Assembly (NCBI RefSeq): GCF_041549525.1
Contig: NZ_CP157456.1
Coordinates: 1,426,001-1,490,000 of the forward strand
From: Paenarthrobacter aurescens
GTDB lineage: Bacteria; Actinomycetota; Actinomycetes; Actinomycetales; Micrococcaceae
DNA length: 64,000 bases
Reading direction: 5' to 3'
Shown here: positions 17,163 to 29,109 of the stretch, piece after piece
Layout: every line of letters starts with the position of its first letter
How positions within the stretch are numbered: the first letter of the stretch is position 1
Position numbers and translations under genes: made by a program
The notes under the pieces: model-generated
Told to the model about the DNA's origin: nothing
The model's input: only the letters and a program-made list of their open reading frames with translations
The model's database searches: none

Positions 17163-17867
17163 ATGGGGGATCTAGCAATAGATTTCTGTGGTGAATGGTA
17201 CGAACCATCCGACGAGGACATCTTCGATATTGGGCGCGAAGGTGACTTGGAAGTCGATGACAACCCGTACCTCCACCGCCGCTTCCTGCAAATAGCCCGT
17301 TACGACGGCATGTGGTGGCTCAGTAACGTGGGCAGCATGCTCTCCGCCACCGTCGCTGATGGTTCCGGCGGGATGCAGGCGTGGCTGGCGCCCGGGGCGA
17401 GGATCCCGTTGGTGTTCAGCCATACCAACGTGATTTTCACGGCCGGACCCACCACCTATGAGTTCGCTGTTCATTTGAAGACGCCCTCCTTCCGGCACGA
17501 GGCACGTGATGAGGACCAGGCGGGGGACACCACCATAGGCCCGGTGGTCTTCACGGATTCTCAAAAGGCGCTCATTGTGGCCTTGGCCGAGCCCATGCTG
17601 CGGCGTGACGGCACCGGCTTCAGCGCCATCCCGTCATCTGCCGAAGCAGCCAAGCGGCTGGGCTGGGCCTTGACCCGTTTCAACCGGAAACTGGATAACG
17701 TCTGCGACAAACTGGACCGCGTGGGTGTCGTGGGCCTCCGCGGCGGCGTGGGCAAACTTGCCACCAACCGCCGGGCTCGCCTGGTGGAACACGCCGTAAC
17801 GTCGCATTTGGTGACCCCGGCGGACCTGCATCTTCTTGAAAAAATGAGTGGAGTCGACGAAGGATGA
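17163..17867 (+). CDS. degenerate FHA-like protein with helical C-terminal domain
   Basis: 234 residues. The N-terminal ~110 residues follow the FHA pattern (DIGREGDLEVDD, then LHRRFLQI, then WWLSNVGS), but the usual S-x-x-H and N-G residues are altered. The C-terminal ~110 residues (from about residue 123) are helical and resemble a winged-helix or other DNA/protein-binding module: SSAEAAKRLGW is followed by NRKLDNVCDKL. I do not know a named family. It has its own strong Shine-Dalgarno (TAGGAGG near 17149) after a 45-base gap from the kinase gene, and its stop overlaps the start of the FtsK-like gene (ATGA), so it is translated together with the motor protein. Confidence 0.8.
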   Translation: MGDLAIDFCGEWYEPSDEDIFDIGREGDLEVDDNPYLHRRFLQIARYDGMWWLSNVGSMLSATVADGSGGMQAWLAPGARIPLVFSHTNVIFTAGPTTYEFAVHLKTPSFRHEARDEDQAGDTTIGPVVFTDSQKALIVALAEPMLRRDGTGFSAIPSSAEAAKRLGWALTRFNRKLDNVCDKLDRVGVVGLRGGVGKLATNRRARLVEHAVTSHLVTPADLHLLEKMSGVDEG

Positions 17868-20800
17868 AGTTCCGCCTGACCTTGCGGCGTGACCCTGCCG
17901 AGGCAAAGGACCTCGCCGTAACGGTGGATGGTCGAGCCACCGTGGCTGACATTGCTACGGAGCTGTGGGCAGCTGACCCCGCACGAAAAGGGACCGAACC
18001 GCCGTCGAACCTGTCCATCAGCGTGGACGAAGCCTTCGTTGGGGGAGGTTTGTCCGGGCACGTCCTGCGGCCCACGGACAACCTGCTGGAATCCGGGCTC
18101 AGGCCAGGGTCCAAAGTCTCCCTCGCCCAAGTCAGCGAGCAGTTCGCGTCCAACGGCCACGCGGCCGGAACCAACAGGGGACCGGCAGCGGCGACCCTGC
18201 GCGTGATGTCAGGGCCCGACGTCGGACGCGAATTTTCGCTGCCGTTCGGCACCAGCTACATCGGCCGGGACCGGGACGCCGACATCCGGTTATCGGACCC
18301 GCTGACCTCCAAGCGCCACGCCCGCATCACGGTGGGCGAAACCGTGGAGATCGTGGATACGAACTCTGCCAACGGCCTGCTCATGGATGGTCTGCCGGTA
18401 ACCCGGGCAACCCTTGAGTCCTCCGACACCGTGACATTGGGCGATACTTCCGTGGGCGTGGTGGCTTTGTCCCGAAACCACGGTGGCGGTCCGTCGTCAC
18501 CGCTGGTGGACTTCAACCGTTCGCCGCGGGTGCTGCCCAGGTTTGAGTCGCCCAAGCGGGTACCCCCGGCCGGTCCCAAGCGCCCGGAACACCAGCCTTT
18601 CCCGTACATCATGCTGATTGCGCCGCTCCTGATGGGCGGCGTGCTCTTCGCGTTCACGCAGAACCTGCTGTCCGTGATTTTCATGGCCATGATGCCGTTG
18701 TTCATTGTGGGGCACTATGTGGACCACAAGATGCAGAGCAAACGGCAAGCCAAGGAAGGCCACAAGCAGTTCAAAGCCGCCATGCTGGCCTTCCGGGAAG
18801 ACATTGATAAGCAGCAGAACATTGAGCGCGCTGTCAGGCTCCAGGAAGCGCCATCGGTGAGCGATACCGTTGACGCCATTTACAAACTTGGGCCACTGCT
18901 CTGGACCCACAGGCCGGAGCACCAGCACTTCCTGGGGGTTCGCTTTGGCCTCGGCTCGGCGCCGTCGCGCATCCAGTTCGAGGAACCCGGTGCCAACGAA
19001 ACCGAACCGCAGTACATGCGTGAAATTCAGGAATGCCTCTCCCAGGTCCGCGTCATTGAAGGCGTGCCTGTAGTCTCGCAGCTGCGCACTTCCGGCTCAT
19101 TCGGCGTGGCCGGTGACCGCAGCGTGGTGGACGATGTTGCCCGCGGCATGGTCCTGCAACTGGTGGGGCTTCATTCCCCGGCCGAAGTTGTCCTCACAGC
19201 ACTGACATCTGCACGTTCGCGTGAGCGCTGGGACTGGCTGCAATGGCTCCCGCACGTCGGTTCAGGCCACAGCCCCATCTCAGGTGATCATTTGGCTGCC
19301 GGTCCCGGTGCCGGTGCCGCCTTGTTGTCCCGGCTCGAAAGCCTCGTGGAAGAGCGTGAATCCATGGCAAAGGAGCCCGGACCGCAGCCGCGGCCCGGAC
19401 TCAAGAACGAACACGAGGAAATTCCCGGTCCCGTGGTTCCGGCCGTCCTGCTGATCGTTGAGGACGATGCCCCCGTGGACCGCGGGCGGCTGACGCGTTT
19501 GGTGGAACGTGGACCCGACTACGGGGTGCACATCATGTGGGTGGCCGCCAATGTGCAGTCCCTTCCGGCGGCGTGCCGTGACTTCCTCTCCGTTGATGGT
19601 GACCACGGAACCACCACGGGCCAGGTCCGTTTGGGCCGCCACACCTACCCCGTGAGCTGCGAAAGCCTCGATGCGGAGCTTGCCACCCAGTTGGCCCGGA
19701 TGATGTCGCCGCTGGTGGACGTTGGAAACCCGCTCGACGACGATTCCGACCTCCCGCGCGCCGTTTCCTACGCCACGTTGATCGGCAAGGAACTGATGGA
19801 CAACCCCCAGGCTGTGGCGGAACGCTGGCAGGAGAACAACTCCGTCCACGCCACAGCCGTGCCCAACCGGAAGGACAACGGCAGCCTCCGCGCGCTGGTT
19901 GGTTCCAAAGGCGTGGAGCCGTTTTACCTCGACCTCAAGAACGAAGGTCCGCACGCGTTGGTGGGCGGAACCACCGGTGCCGGCAAGTCCGAGTTCCTGC
20001 AATCCTGGGTGATGGGCATGGCCGCGGCGTACAGCCCGGACCGTGTGAGCTTCCTGTTCGTGGACTACAAGGGCGGTGCCGCCTTTGCCGACTGCCTGCA
20101 CCTGCCGCACACCGTTGGACTGGTAACGGACTTGTCTCCGCACCTGGTGCGCCGGGCCCTGACCTCACTCCGCGCCGAGCTTCACTACCGTGAGCGTCTC
20201 CTGAACCGGAAGAAAGCCAAGGACCTGCTGGCGTTGCAGCGCGAAGCCGATCCTGAGGCGCCTCCCTACCTCATCATCATCGTTGACGAATTCGCGGCGC
20301 TCGCCACGGAAGTTCCCGAGTTCGTCGATGGTGTGGTGGATGTCGCTGCCCGTGGCCGGTCCTTGGGACTGCACTTGATTCTGGCCACGCAACGGCCCGC
20401 CGGTGTCATCAAGGACAACCTGCGCGCCAACACCAACCTTCGTGTCGCCTTGCGCATGGCCGACGAAGTGGATGCCACGGACATTTTGGGCGTTCCCACT
20501 GCGGCGTACTTTGATCCGTCCATTCCGGGCCGTGGTGCTGCGAAGACAGGCCCGGGCCGTATCCAGGGTTTCCAAACCGGCTATGCCGGAGGTTGGACCA
20601 CCGAAAAGCCTCAGCGTCCCAGGATCGACATCGTAGAGATGGCCTTCGGATCCGGCCCCACGTGGGAACCGCCATTGGTCTCGCAGGTGGAAGAAGAACC
20701 CGCCGGTCCCAACGACATTGCAAGGATGACCGGAAACATCATTAGGGCAGCTGACATTCTGTCCATTGAACCTCCCCGGAAGCCTTGGCTGAACGAGCTC

Positions 20801-22318
20801 GCCACCACCTACGACTTCTCAAAGCTGCCCAATCCGCGGACCGATGAGCGGCTCCTGCTGGGCGTGGCGGACGATCCCGCGCACCAGGACCAGCCCACCG
20901 TGTTCTACGAGCCGGACAAGGACGGCAATATGGCCGTTTACGGCACGGGTGGATCCGGTAAGTCGGCGGCCCTGCGCGGCATTGCCATCGCAGCGGCCGT
21001 GACTCCGCGTGGCGGTCCCGTGCACGTCTACGGCGTCGACTGTGGTTCCTCAGGACTGAAAATGCTTGACGGCTTGCCTCACGTTGGTGAAATCATCAAC
21101 GGGGACGACGTCGAGCGTGTTGGCCGGTTGCTTCGCTGGCTCAAGGAAGTGGCGGATGACCGCGCTGCACGGTTTGCCGAGGTCCGGGCCTCCACCATTG
21201 TGGAGTACCGCCAGCTCGCCAACAGGCCGGATGAAAAGCGCATCTTCATCCTGGTGGACGGTATGTCCTCCTTCCGTGAATCCTACGAGTACAGCAACTT
21301 GTCTGCGTTGTGGGACATCTTCCTGACACTTGCCACTGACGGGCGGCCCCTGGGCATCCATCTGGTTGTCAGCGGTGACCGAACCAACTCCGTTCCTGCC
21401 TCGCTCCTTGCGTCCATTCAAAAGCGGCTGGTCCTGCGTTTGAGTTCCGAAGACGACTACATGACCCTTGATGTTCCCAAGGATGTCCTCAACGCCGCAT
21501 CGCCGCCGGGGCGTGGCCTGCTGGACGGGCTCGAAGTTCAACTCGCCGTACTGGGAGGAAACTCGAACCTTGCCCTCCAAGCCCGTGAAGTGGTCAAGCT
21601 CAGCCAGGCGATGCTGCGCCAAGGCCTCGAACAGGCACCCCAAATTCAGCGGCTGCCGGAGCTCGTGGACCTGGACATCCTGCCCACCGGTGCCCCGGAC
21701 AACCCCGTCATTGGTGTCGACGACGAGACACTGGGTTCGGCGGCCATCGCGGCCAAGGGATCCCTCCTGCTGGCAGGTCCTCCGGGTGCCGGACGCACCG
21801 TGGCACTTGTCACCCTGGCCTACGCCTTGCGGCGCTCCAACCCGCGCACTGACCTGATCTACATTGGTTCCCGGCGATCGGCCGTGGCATCGCTGAACAT
21901 CTGGAGCAGGTCATTGGTGGGACCTGACGAAGTCTCGGACGTGGTGGATGACCTGATCGACAAAGCCGCGGATAACCCCGGCACCATGGCGATCTTCATC
22001 GAGGGCCTGACAGAGTTCACGGATACCTTGGCGGAATCCGGGGTAGGACGTCTGGTGACGGCGGCCATCAAGGCTGACCAGTGGGTGGTTGGTGAGTCCG
22101 AGACCTCCACCTGGTCCCAGGCATGGTCACTTGCCCAGCCGTTCAAATCCGGACGCCGCGGACTCCTGCTCAACCCCGGGGACGTTGAAGGTGACACCCT
22201 CCTCAACACCTCCCTGGGCCGGATCAGCAAGGACTTCATCCCGGGCCGCGGGTACATTGTGGGACGTGGAAAGGTACGCAAGCTCCAAATCGCCATGCCG
22301 CCTGAAAACCGAAGCTAG
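17864..22318 (+). CDS. EssC/EccC-like FtsK-SpoIIIE ATPase with ubiquitin-like and FHA domains
   Basis: 1,484 residues. Residues 1-95 look like a ubiquitin-like YukD/EsaB-type domain. An FHA domain follows (about 115-205: YIGRDRDADIRL, SKRHARI, DTNSANGL), then two transmembrane helices (about 245-290) and three FtsK/SpoIIIE-type ATPase modules. Module 1 has Walker A GGTTGAGKSE (K708) and Walker B VDEF (D808, E809). Module 2 has GTGGSGKS (K1033) but VDG instead of DE (1132-1133). Module 3 has GPPGAGRT with Arg 1311 where Lys is expected. The order FHA-TM-TM-ATPases matches the type VII secretion motor EssC. I found no WXG100 substrate, EccB, EccD or mycosin gene in the window, so the exported cargo is unknown. 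Confidence 0.9.
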   Translation: MKFRLTLRRDPAEAKDLAVTVDGRATVADIATELWAADPARKGTEPPSNLSISVDEAFVGGGLSGHVLRPTDNLLESGLRPGSKVSLAQVSEQFASNGHAAGTNRGPAAATLRVMSGPDVGREFSLPFGTSYIGRDRDADIRLSDPLTSKRHARITVGETVEIVDTNSANGLLMDGLPVTRATLESSDTVTLGDTSVGVVALSRNHGGGPSSPLVDFNRSPRVLPRFESPKRVPPAGPKRPEHQPFPYIMLIAPLLMGGVLFAFTQNLLSVIFMAMMPLFIVGHYVDHKMQSKRQAKEGHKQFKAAMLAFREDIDKQQNIERAVRLQEAPSVSDTVDAIYKLGPLLWTHRPEHQHFLGVRFGLGSAPSRIQFEEPGANETEPQYMREIQECLSQVRVIEGVPVVSQLRTSGSFGVAGDRSVVDDVARGMVLQLVGLHSPAEVVLTALTSARSRERWDWLQWLPHVGSGHSPISGDHLAAGPGAGAALLSRLESLVEERESMAKEPGPQPRPGLKNEHEEIPGPVVPAVLLIVEDDAPVDRGRLTRLVERGPDYGVHIMWVAANVQSLPAACRDFLSVDGDHGTTTGQVRLGRHTYPVSCESLDAELATQLARMMSPLVDVGNPLDDDSDLPRAVSYATLIGKELMDNPQAVAERWQENNSVHATAVPNRKDNGSLRALVGSKGVEPFYLDLKNEGPHALVGGTTGAGKSEFLQSWVMGMAAAYSPDRVSFLFVDYKGGAAFADCLHLPHTVGLVTDLSPHLVRRALTSLRAELHYRERLLNRKKAKDLLALQREADPEAPPYLIIIVDEFAALATEVPEFVDGVVDVAARGRSLGLHLILATQRPAGVIKDNLRANTNLRVALRMADEVDATDILGVPTAAYFDPSIPGRGAAKTGPGRIQGFQTGYAGGWTTEKPQRPRIDIVEMAFGSGPTWEPPLVSQVEEEPAGPNDIARMTGNIIRAADILSIEPPRKPWLNELATTYDFSKLPNPRTDERLLLGVADDPAHQDQPTVFYEPDKDGNMAVYGTGGSGKSAALRGIAIAAAVTPRGGPVHVYGVDCGSSGLKMLDGLPHVGEIINGDDVERVGRLLRWLKEVADDRAARFAEVRASTIVEYRQLANRPDEKRIFILVDGMSSFRESYEYSNLSALWDIFLTLATDGRPLGIHLVVSGDRTNSVPASLLASIQKRLVLRLSSEDDYMTLDVPKDVLNAASPPGRGLLDGLEVQLAVLGGNSNLALQAREVVKLSQAMLRQGLEQAPQIQRLPELVDLDILPTGAPDNPVIGVDDETLGSAAIAAKGSLLLAGPPGAGRTVALVTLAYALRRSNPRTDLIYIGSRRSAVASLNIWSRSLVGPDEVSDVVDDLIDKAADNPGTMAIFIEGLTEFTDTLAESGVGRLVTAAIKADQWVVGESETSTWSQAWSLAQPFKSGRRGLLLNPGDVEGDTLLNTSLGRISKDFIPGRGYIVGRGKVRKLQIAMPPENRS

Positions 22319-22353
22319 GATGCTCTGAAAAACGTAGCTAGGAGGCTACATAC

Positions 22354-23016
22354 ATGCGTCAATCCCTCGTTCCAGCTGCGCTGCTCGCTGTTGGATTGCT
22401 GCTGGCACCCGTTACAGCCGCCCACGCCGGGCCTTGCGATGGTCGCTTCTCCTGCGCTCCCACTGAGGGAACCGAGGATCCGACGCCCACGCAGCCCGGG
22501 CTGGCTCCGGAGGAGGGCAATAAGCCCTTGCCCAATCCGGAGCCGGGCAGGGACCGGGAAACGCAGCAAGCGCCGGTACCTCCCATCCAAGCGCCTCCTG
22601 TGCAGGCACCTGCTCTGCCGGCTCCCGACGTTCAGCCCCAACAGCCGCCAGTCCAGGTTCCACAGCAACCCGCGGTGCCCCAGACGGTCACCGTGGCACC
22701 CCAGGTGCCCAATCCGGCGTCGAACTCTGCCAGCCCCACCGCAAGCGAGGGGGAAGCCTCGGCGTCGGCCACTGCGTCCCCAACGGCGTCGGCTTCACCC
22801 CCCGTAAGTCACAGCTCAAGTAGCGCAAGTCCTTCCTCCAATTGGAATGTGCCGGTGGACAAGGACAAGGAAACCCAAGCGGCCACCATGACCTCCAGCT
22901 CATTCACAGGTCCGAACATGCTGGGTCTTTTCGGGCTTCTGGGCGCTGTTCTGGTGGTGGGTCTGGGAGGGCTGGCCTTTGCGCTGTGGAGCAAGAACAG
23001 GCTCTCGTCGCACTAA
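22354..23016 (+). CDS. secreted Pro-rich protein with C-terminal membrane anchor
   Basis: 220 residues. A signal peptide (about 1-26, cleavage after AHA) is followed by ~150 residues rich in Pro, Gln, Ala and Ser with almost no predicted fold. A transmembrane helix (about 187-212) and a short basic tail WSKNRLSSH complete it. The architecture is like that of a sortase substrate, but no LPXTG motif precedes the helix. The Shine-Dalgarno AGGAGG (22340-22345) lies within a short inverted repeat GTAGC-TAGGAG-GCTAC (22334-22349), which could partly mask it. It is 35 bases after the FtsK-like gene and is probably the last member of that block. Function unknown; a wall-spanning stalk is one possibility. 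Confidence 0.8.
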   Translation: MRQSLVPAALLAVGLLLAPVTAAHAGPCDGRFSCAPTEGTEDPTPTQPGLAPEEGNKPLPNPEPGRDRETQQAPVPPIQAPPVQAPALPAPDVQPQQPPVQVPQQPAVPQTVTVAPQVPNPASNSASPTASEGEASASATASPTASASPPVSHSSSSASPSSNWNVPVDKDKETQAATMTSSSFTGPNMLGLFGLLGAVLVVGLGGLAFALWSKNRLSSH

Positions 23017-26147
<3,131 letters not shown>

Positions 26148-26189
26148 TCATCAGTCAGCCACTGACTCACAACCGGTGAGCATCCGGCA

Positions 26190-27398
26190 ATGATCAAAGC
26201 ACTCGCCATCGCCAACTACCGTTCCATCCGGGACCTCGCAATGGAACTGCATGGCTTGGACATCGTGACCGGGGCCAATGGCAGCGGGAAGTCCTCCCTC
26301 TACCGGGCACTGAGGCTGTTGGCCGAGTGTGCCGGGGGAGATTCCGGAAACGTGGTGGGCTCCTTGGCCCGGGATGGCGGGCTGGCGTCCACCTTGTGGG
26401 CCGGGCCGGAGTCCATCAGCGAGGCAATGCGCCGTGGCGAAGTGCCCGTCCAGGGAACAGTGCGCCGGGAGTCCGTGAACTTGAAACTGGGCTACTCCGG
26501 CGATGACTTCGGATACTTGGTGGACCTTGGCATGCCGGTATCCAGCGGTGCCGGTTTTGACCCCGAAACGGGCCGTTCCCGGCCCTCGGCGTTCAGCTTG
26601 GATCCGGAGATCAAACGGGAGCAGATCTTTTCCGGCCCGGTGGCACGCCCCGGTTCGTTGTTGGTGGACCGCAGGGGCAGCCTGGCCAAGCTGCGTGGAC
26701 CGGATGGCGAATGGGCCGAGCTCTCCCGGCGTTTGGACACTTTTCAGAGCCTGCTAACAGAGGTCTCGGACCAGGACCGGGCTCCGGAAGTCCTGCGGGT
26801 CCGGGACTCGGTACGGTCATGGCGGTTTTACGATCACTTCCGCACAGATGCCGAGGCTCCCGCCCGGCAAGAACAGATCGGGACCCGCACGCCCGTGCTG
26901 CACCATACGGGCAGGGACTTGGCGGCGGCTCTGCAGACACTGCGTGAGGTGGGCTTTGAGCGGCAACTCGATGCCGCCGTCGATCACGCTTTTCCCGGAA
27001 GCCGGCTGGAAATTGCCATCAGCGACGGACGGTTCAGTGTGGAGCTGCGTCAACCCGGCATGCTGCGGCCCATGAAAGCTGCTGAGCTCTCGGACGGGAC
27101 CTTGCGCTTTCTGCTGCTCACCGCTGCGTTGCTGACGCCGCGGCCCCCGGAGCTCATGGTGCTGAATGAACCCGAGACCAGCCTCCACGTTGATCTGATG
27201 CCGGCACTGGCCGGACTGATTGTCCAAGCCAGTGCCAACAGCCAGATGATTGTGGTGACCCACTCCGAAGCCCTGCTCAAAGCTCTCCGGGACAGTGGGT
27301 CCGCCCATGAGCATGAGCTGTATAAGGACCTCGGTGAGACCCGGATCAAGGGCCTGGGAGCGTTGGAAGGCCCGTCGTGGAGCTGGCCGAAACGCTAA
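26190..27398 (+). CDS. RecF/OLD-like AAA family ATPase
   Basis: 402 residues. The N-terminus begins in the SMC/RecF style, with ANYRSIRDL followed by Walker A GANGSGKS at 28-35. The C-terminal half has an ABC-type signature region (ELSDGTLRFLLL), Walker B LMVLNEPETSLH and the H-loop region IVVTHSEALL. There is no coiled-coil arm long enough for SMC and no TOPRIM domain as in OLD nucleases. It stands alone: downstream is the convergent LLM gene, and upstream is the phosphatase 42 bases away. Related solitary ATPases occur in many bacteria with no settled role; DNA repair or defence are the usual guesses. Confidence 0.88.
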   Translation: MIKALAIANYRSIRDLAMELHGLDIVTGANGSGKSSLYRALRLLAECAGGDSGNVVGSLARDGGLASTLWAGPESISEAMRRGEVPVQGTVRRESVNLKLGYSGDDFGYLVDLGMPVSSGAGFDPETGRSRPSAFSLDPEIKREQIFSGPVARPGSLLVDRRGSLAKLRGPDGEWAELSRRLDTFQSLLTEVSDQDRAPEVLRVRDSVRSWRFYDHFRTDAEAPARQEQIGTRTPVLHHTGRDLAAALQTLREVGFERQLDAAVDHAFPGSRLEIAISDGRFSVELRQPGMLRPMKAAELSDGTLRFLLLTAALLTPRPPELMVLNEPETSLHVDLMPALAGLIVQASANSQMIVVTHSEALLKALRDSGSAHEHELYKDLGETRIKGLGALEGPSWSWPKR

Positions 27399-27443
27399 GC
27401 AGCCGCTAACGCAGAGCCGCTACGTCAGAAACCACCGCGCACG

Positions 27444-28811
27444 TCAGAACGCAGAACCGATGGACGTGAGTTCCCTCGGGGCGTTCCCGGCGTAACGGTT
27501 CTCCGGGCGCGCCAAACCGTAGTGCCCCCGCAAGGTGGTTGCTGTGTATTCGGTGCGGAACAGTCCACGCTGCTGAAGGATGGGCACCACCTGGTCCACG
27601 AAGATTTCCAAACCTGAGGGGAGCACCGGAGGCATGATGTTGAAGCCATCGGCTGCTCCGGCATAAAACCATTCCTGGATGGCGTCGGCAACCTGTTCCG
27701 GCGTACCGGAGAAGGTCCGGTGGCCACGTCCGCCACCGAGGCGACCAATCAGCTGCCGGACGGTGAGCTGTTCACGCCTGGCCAGTTCCACAATGAGCGT
27801 ATAGCGGCTCTTGGCCCCCTCGATTTCATCCTCAGAGGGCAGGTCCGCAGGCAGCTGGCGGTCCAGGGGAAGGTCCTCAGGAGCCAAACGAAGGGTCTTG
27901 GCCAGCTGTTCACGGGCGTACTCGGGCTTGATGAGGTGGTCCAGTTCGCGCTCCAGTTTGAGGGCCTCAGCTTCGGTTGAACCGATCACCGGGACGATTC
28001 CCGGCAGGATTTTGATGCCTTCCGGGTCCCGGCCCACGGCTGCGGTGCGTGCCTTCAGGTCTGCATAGAACGCCTGGGCATCTTTGAGGGTCTGGTGGGC
28101 GGTGAACACGGCTTCGGCATACTGTGCTGCCAGGTTCTTGCCGTTTTCCGATGACCCGGCCTGCACAATCAGCGGATGACCTTGGGGGGAGCGGGGGACG
28201 TTCAGTGGGCCGCGGACCCGGAAGTGCTTACCCTCGTGGTCCACCGTGCGGATCTTTGTGTCATCACCCCAGACTCCGTCGGCTTTGTCGGCCAGGATGG
28301 CGTCGTCGTCCCAGCTGTCCCAGAGCTTTTGGGCGACCTCAATGAATTCTGCTGCCCGTTCATACCGCACTGCGTGTGCCGGCTGGTCATCTACGCCGAA
28401 GTTCCGCGCGGCATCGGGCCCGGCGGTGGTCACAACGTTCCAACCGGCGCGGCCTCCGCTGACCCAGTCAACGGATGCGAAGCGGCGGGCGAGGTTGAAG
28501 GGGTCGTTATAGGTGGTGGACGCGGTGGCAATCAGGCCGATCTTCTGCGTTGCTGCGGCGATGGCCGTCAGCAGCACGGTGGGCTCCAGCTTCCCGGCCG
28601 GGCGGCGGCCCACTTCACCGAAAAGGACGGGGGAGTCCGCGAAGAAGATGGAGTCCAGTTTTCCCCGTTCGGCTGTGCGGGCCAAGTGCTGGTAGTGCTC
28701 CACCTTGGTGGATGCGAGGGGGTCACTCTCCGGTAGGCGCCATGATGCTTCGTGATGTCCGGTGCTCATCAGGAAGGCGTTGAGGTGAAGGTGGCGGGCT
28801 GGCGGGGTCAT
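27444..28811 (-). CDS. LLM-class flavin-dependent monooxygenase (NtaA/SnaA/DszA type)
   Basis: 455 residues, TIM-barrel luciferase-like enzyme that uses FMNH2 from a separate reductase. Typical NtaA/SnaA features are present: HLNAFLMSTGHHEASWR at the start, SIFFADS, the ATASTTYNDPFNLARRFASV segment, SGGRAGWNVVTT, and PLIVQAGSS in the C-terminal half. Members attack sulfonates, dimethyl sulfide/sulfone, EDTA-type chelates or dibenzothiophene sulfone; the substrate here is not fixed by sequence. The start has a clear Shine-Dalgarno (AGAGGAG seven bases before ATG). A sulfur role would fit the possible Cys-rich leader in the upstream gap. No flavin reductase or sulfonate transporter is adjacent. 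Confidence 0.93.
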   Translation of the reverse strand: MTPPARHLHLNAFLMSTGHHEASWRLPESDPLASTKVEHYQHLARTAERGKLDSIFFADSPVLFGEVGRRPAGKLEPTVLLTAIAAATQKIGLIATASTTYNDPFNLARRFASVDWVSGGRAGWNVVTTAGPDAARNFGVDDQPAHAVRYERAAEFIEVAQKLWDSWDDDAILADKADGVWGDDTKIRTVDHEGKHFRVRGPLNVPRSPQGHPLIVQAGSSENGKNLAAQYAEAVFTAHQTLKDAQAFYADLKARTAAVGRDPEGIKILPGIVPVIGSTEAEALKLERELDHLIKPEYAREQLAKTLRLAPEDLPLDRQLPADLPSEDEIEGAKSRYTLIVELARREQLTVRQLIGRLGGGRGHRTFSGTPEQVADAIQEWFYAGAADGFNIMPPVLPSGLEIFVDQVVPILQQRGLFRTEYTATTLRGHYGLARPENRYAGNAPRELTSIGSAF

Positions 28812-29109
28812 GGTTGCTCCTCTGGTCAGGACGTTTGGCGGCTGCTGTGTGGCAACTCAAGCACGGGCCCAAAGGCCTTTGCCAGCAGCCCGACATGTCT
28901 GCGCAACAGCAGGAAACCGGGGTTCACCGCACGCAACGGAACTCAATTCGACGCCACGCGAGGCAACACAAAAGCAGCCCATCGAACCTTGGGCGGCGCA
29001 GCGCGCGGCCACCAATCCGGCGTCGTGCGTTCCTTGATTGACTGATAGTTCCATCACGGAAAGGGGCATATAGCGCCTTTGGCGGGTGAAGCCCCACTAC
29101 CATTGGTAG
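28812..29109 (-). promoter_or_regulatory. intergenic region with possible Cys-rich leader peptide for the LLM gene
   Basis: This 298-base gap separates the divergent monooxygenase and acetyltransferase genes. On the minus strand, a 15-codon frame from TTG 28971 to TGA 28924 would encode MCCLAWRRIEFRCVR, which has three Cys and the R-R-x-[ED]-[LF] core seen in actinobacterial leader peptides before sulfur genes. It ends about 110 bases before the monooxygenase ATG. An overlapping frame, ATG 28982 to 28857, also starts with two Cys. Neither has a strong Shine-Dalgarno. I record this as a possible attenuation region only. Confidence 0.3.

Noticed and set aside
17864..22318. Chromosome-partition FtsK
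   Set aside because: The N-terminal FHA domain, two membrane helices instead of four, three ATPase modules and no gamma DNA-binding domain point to the EssC/EccC group.
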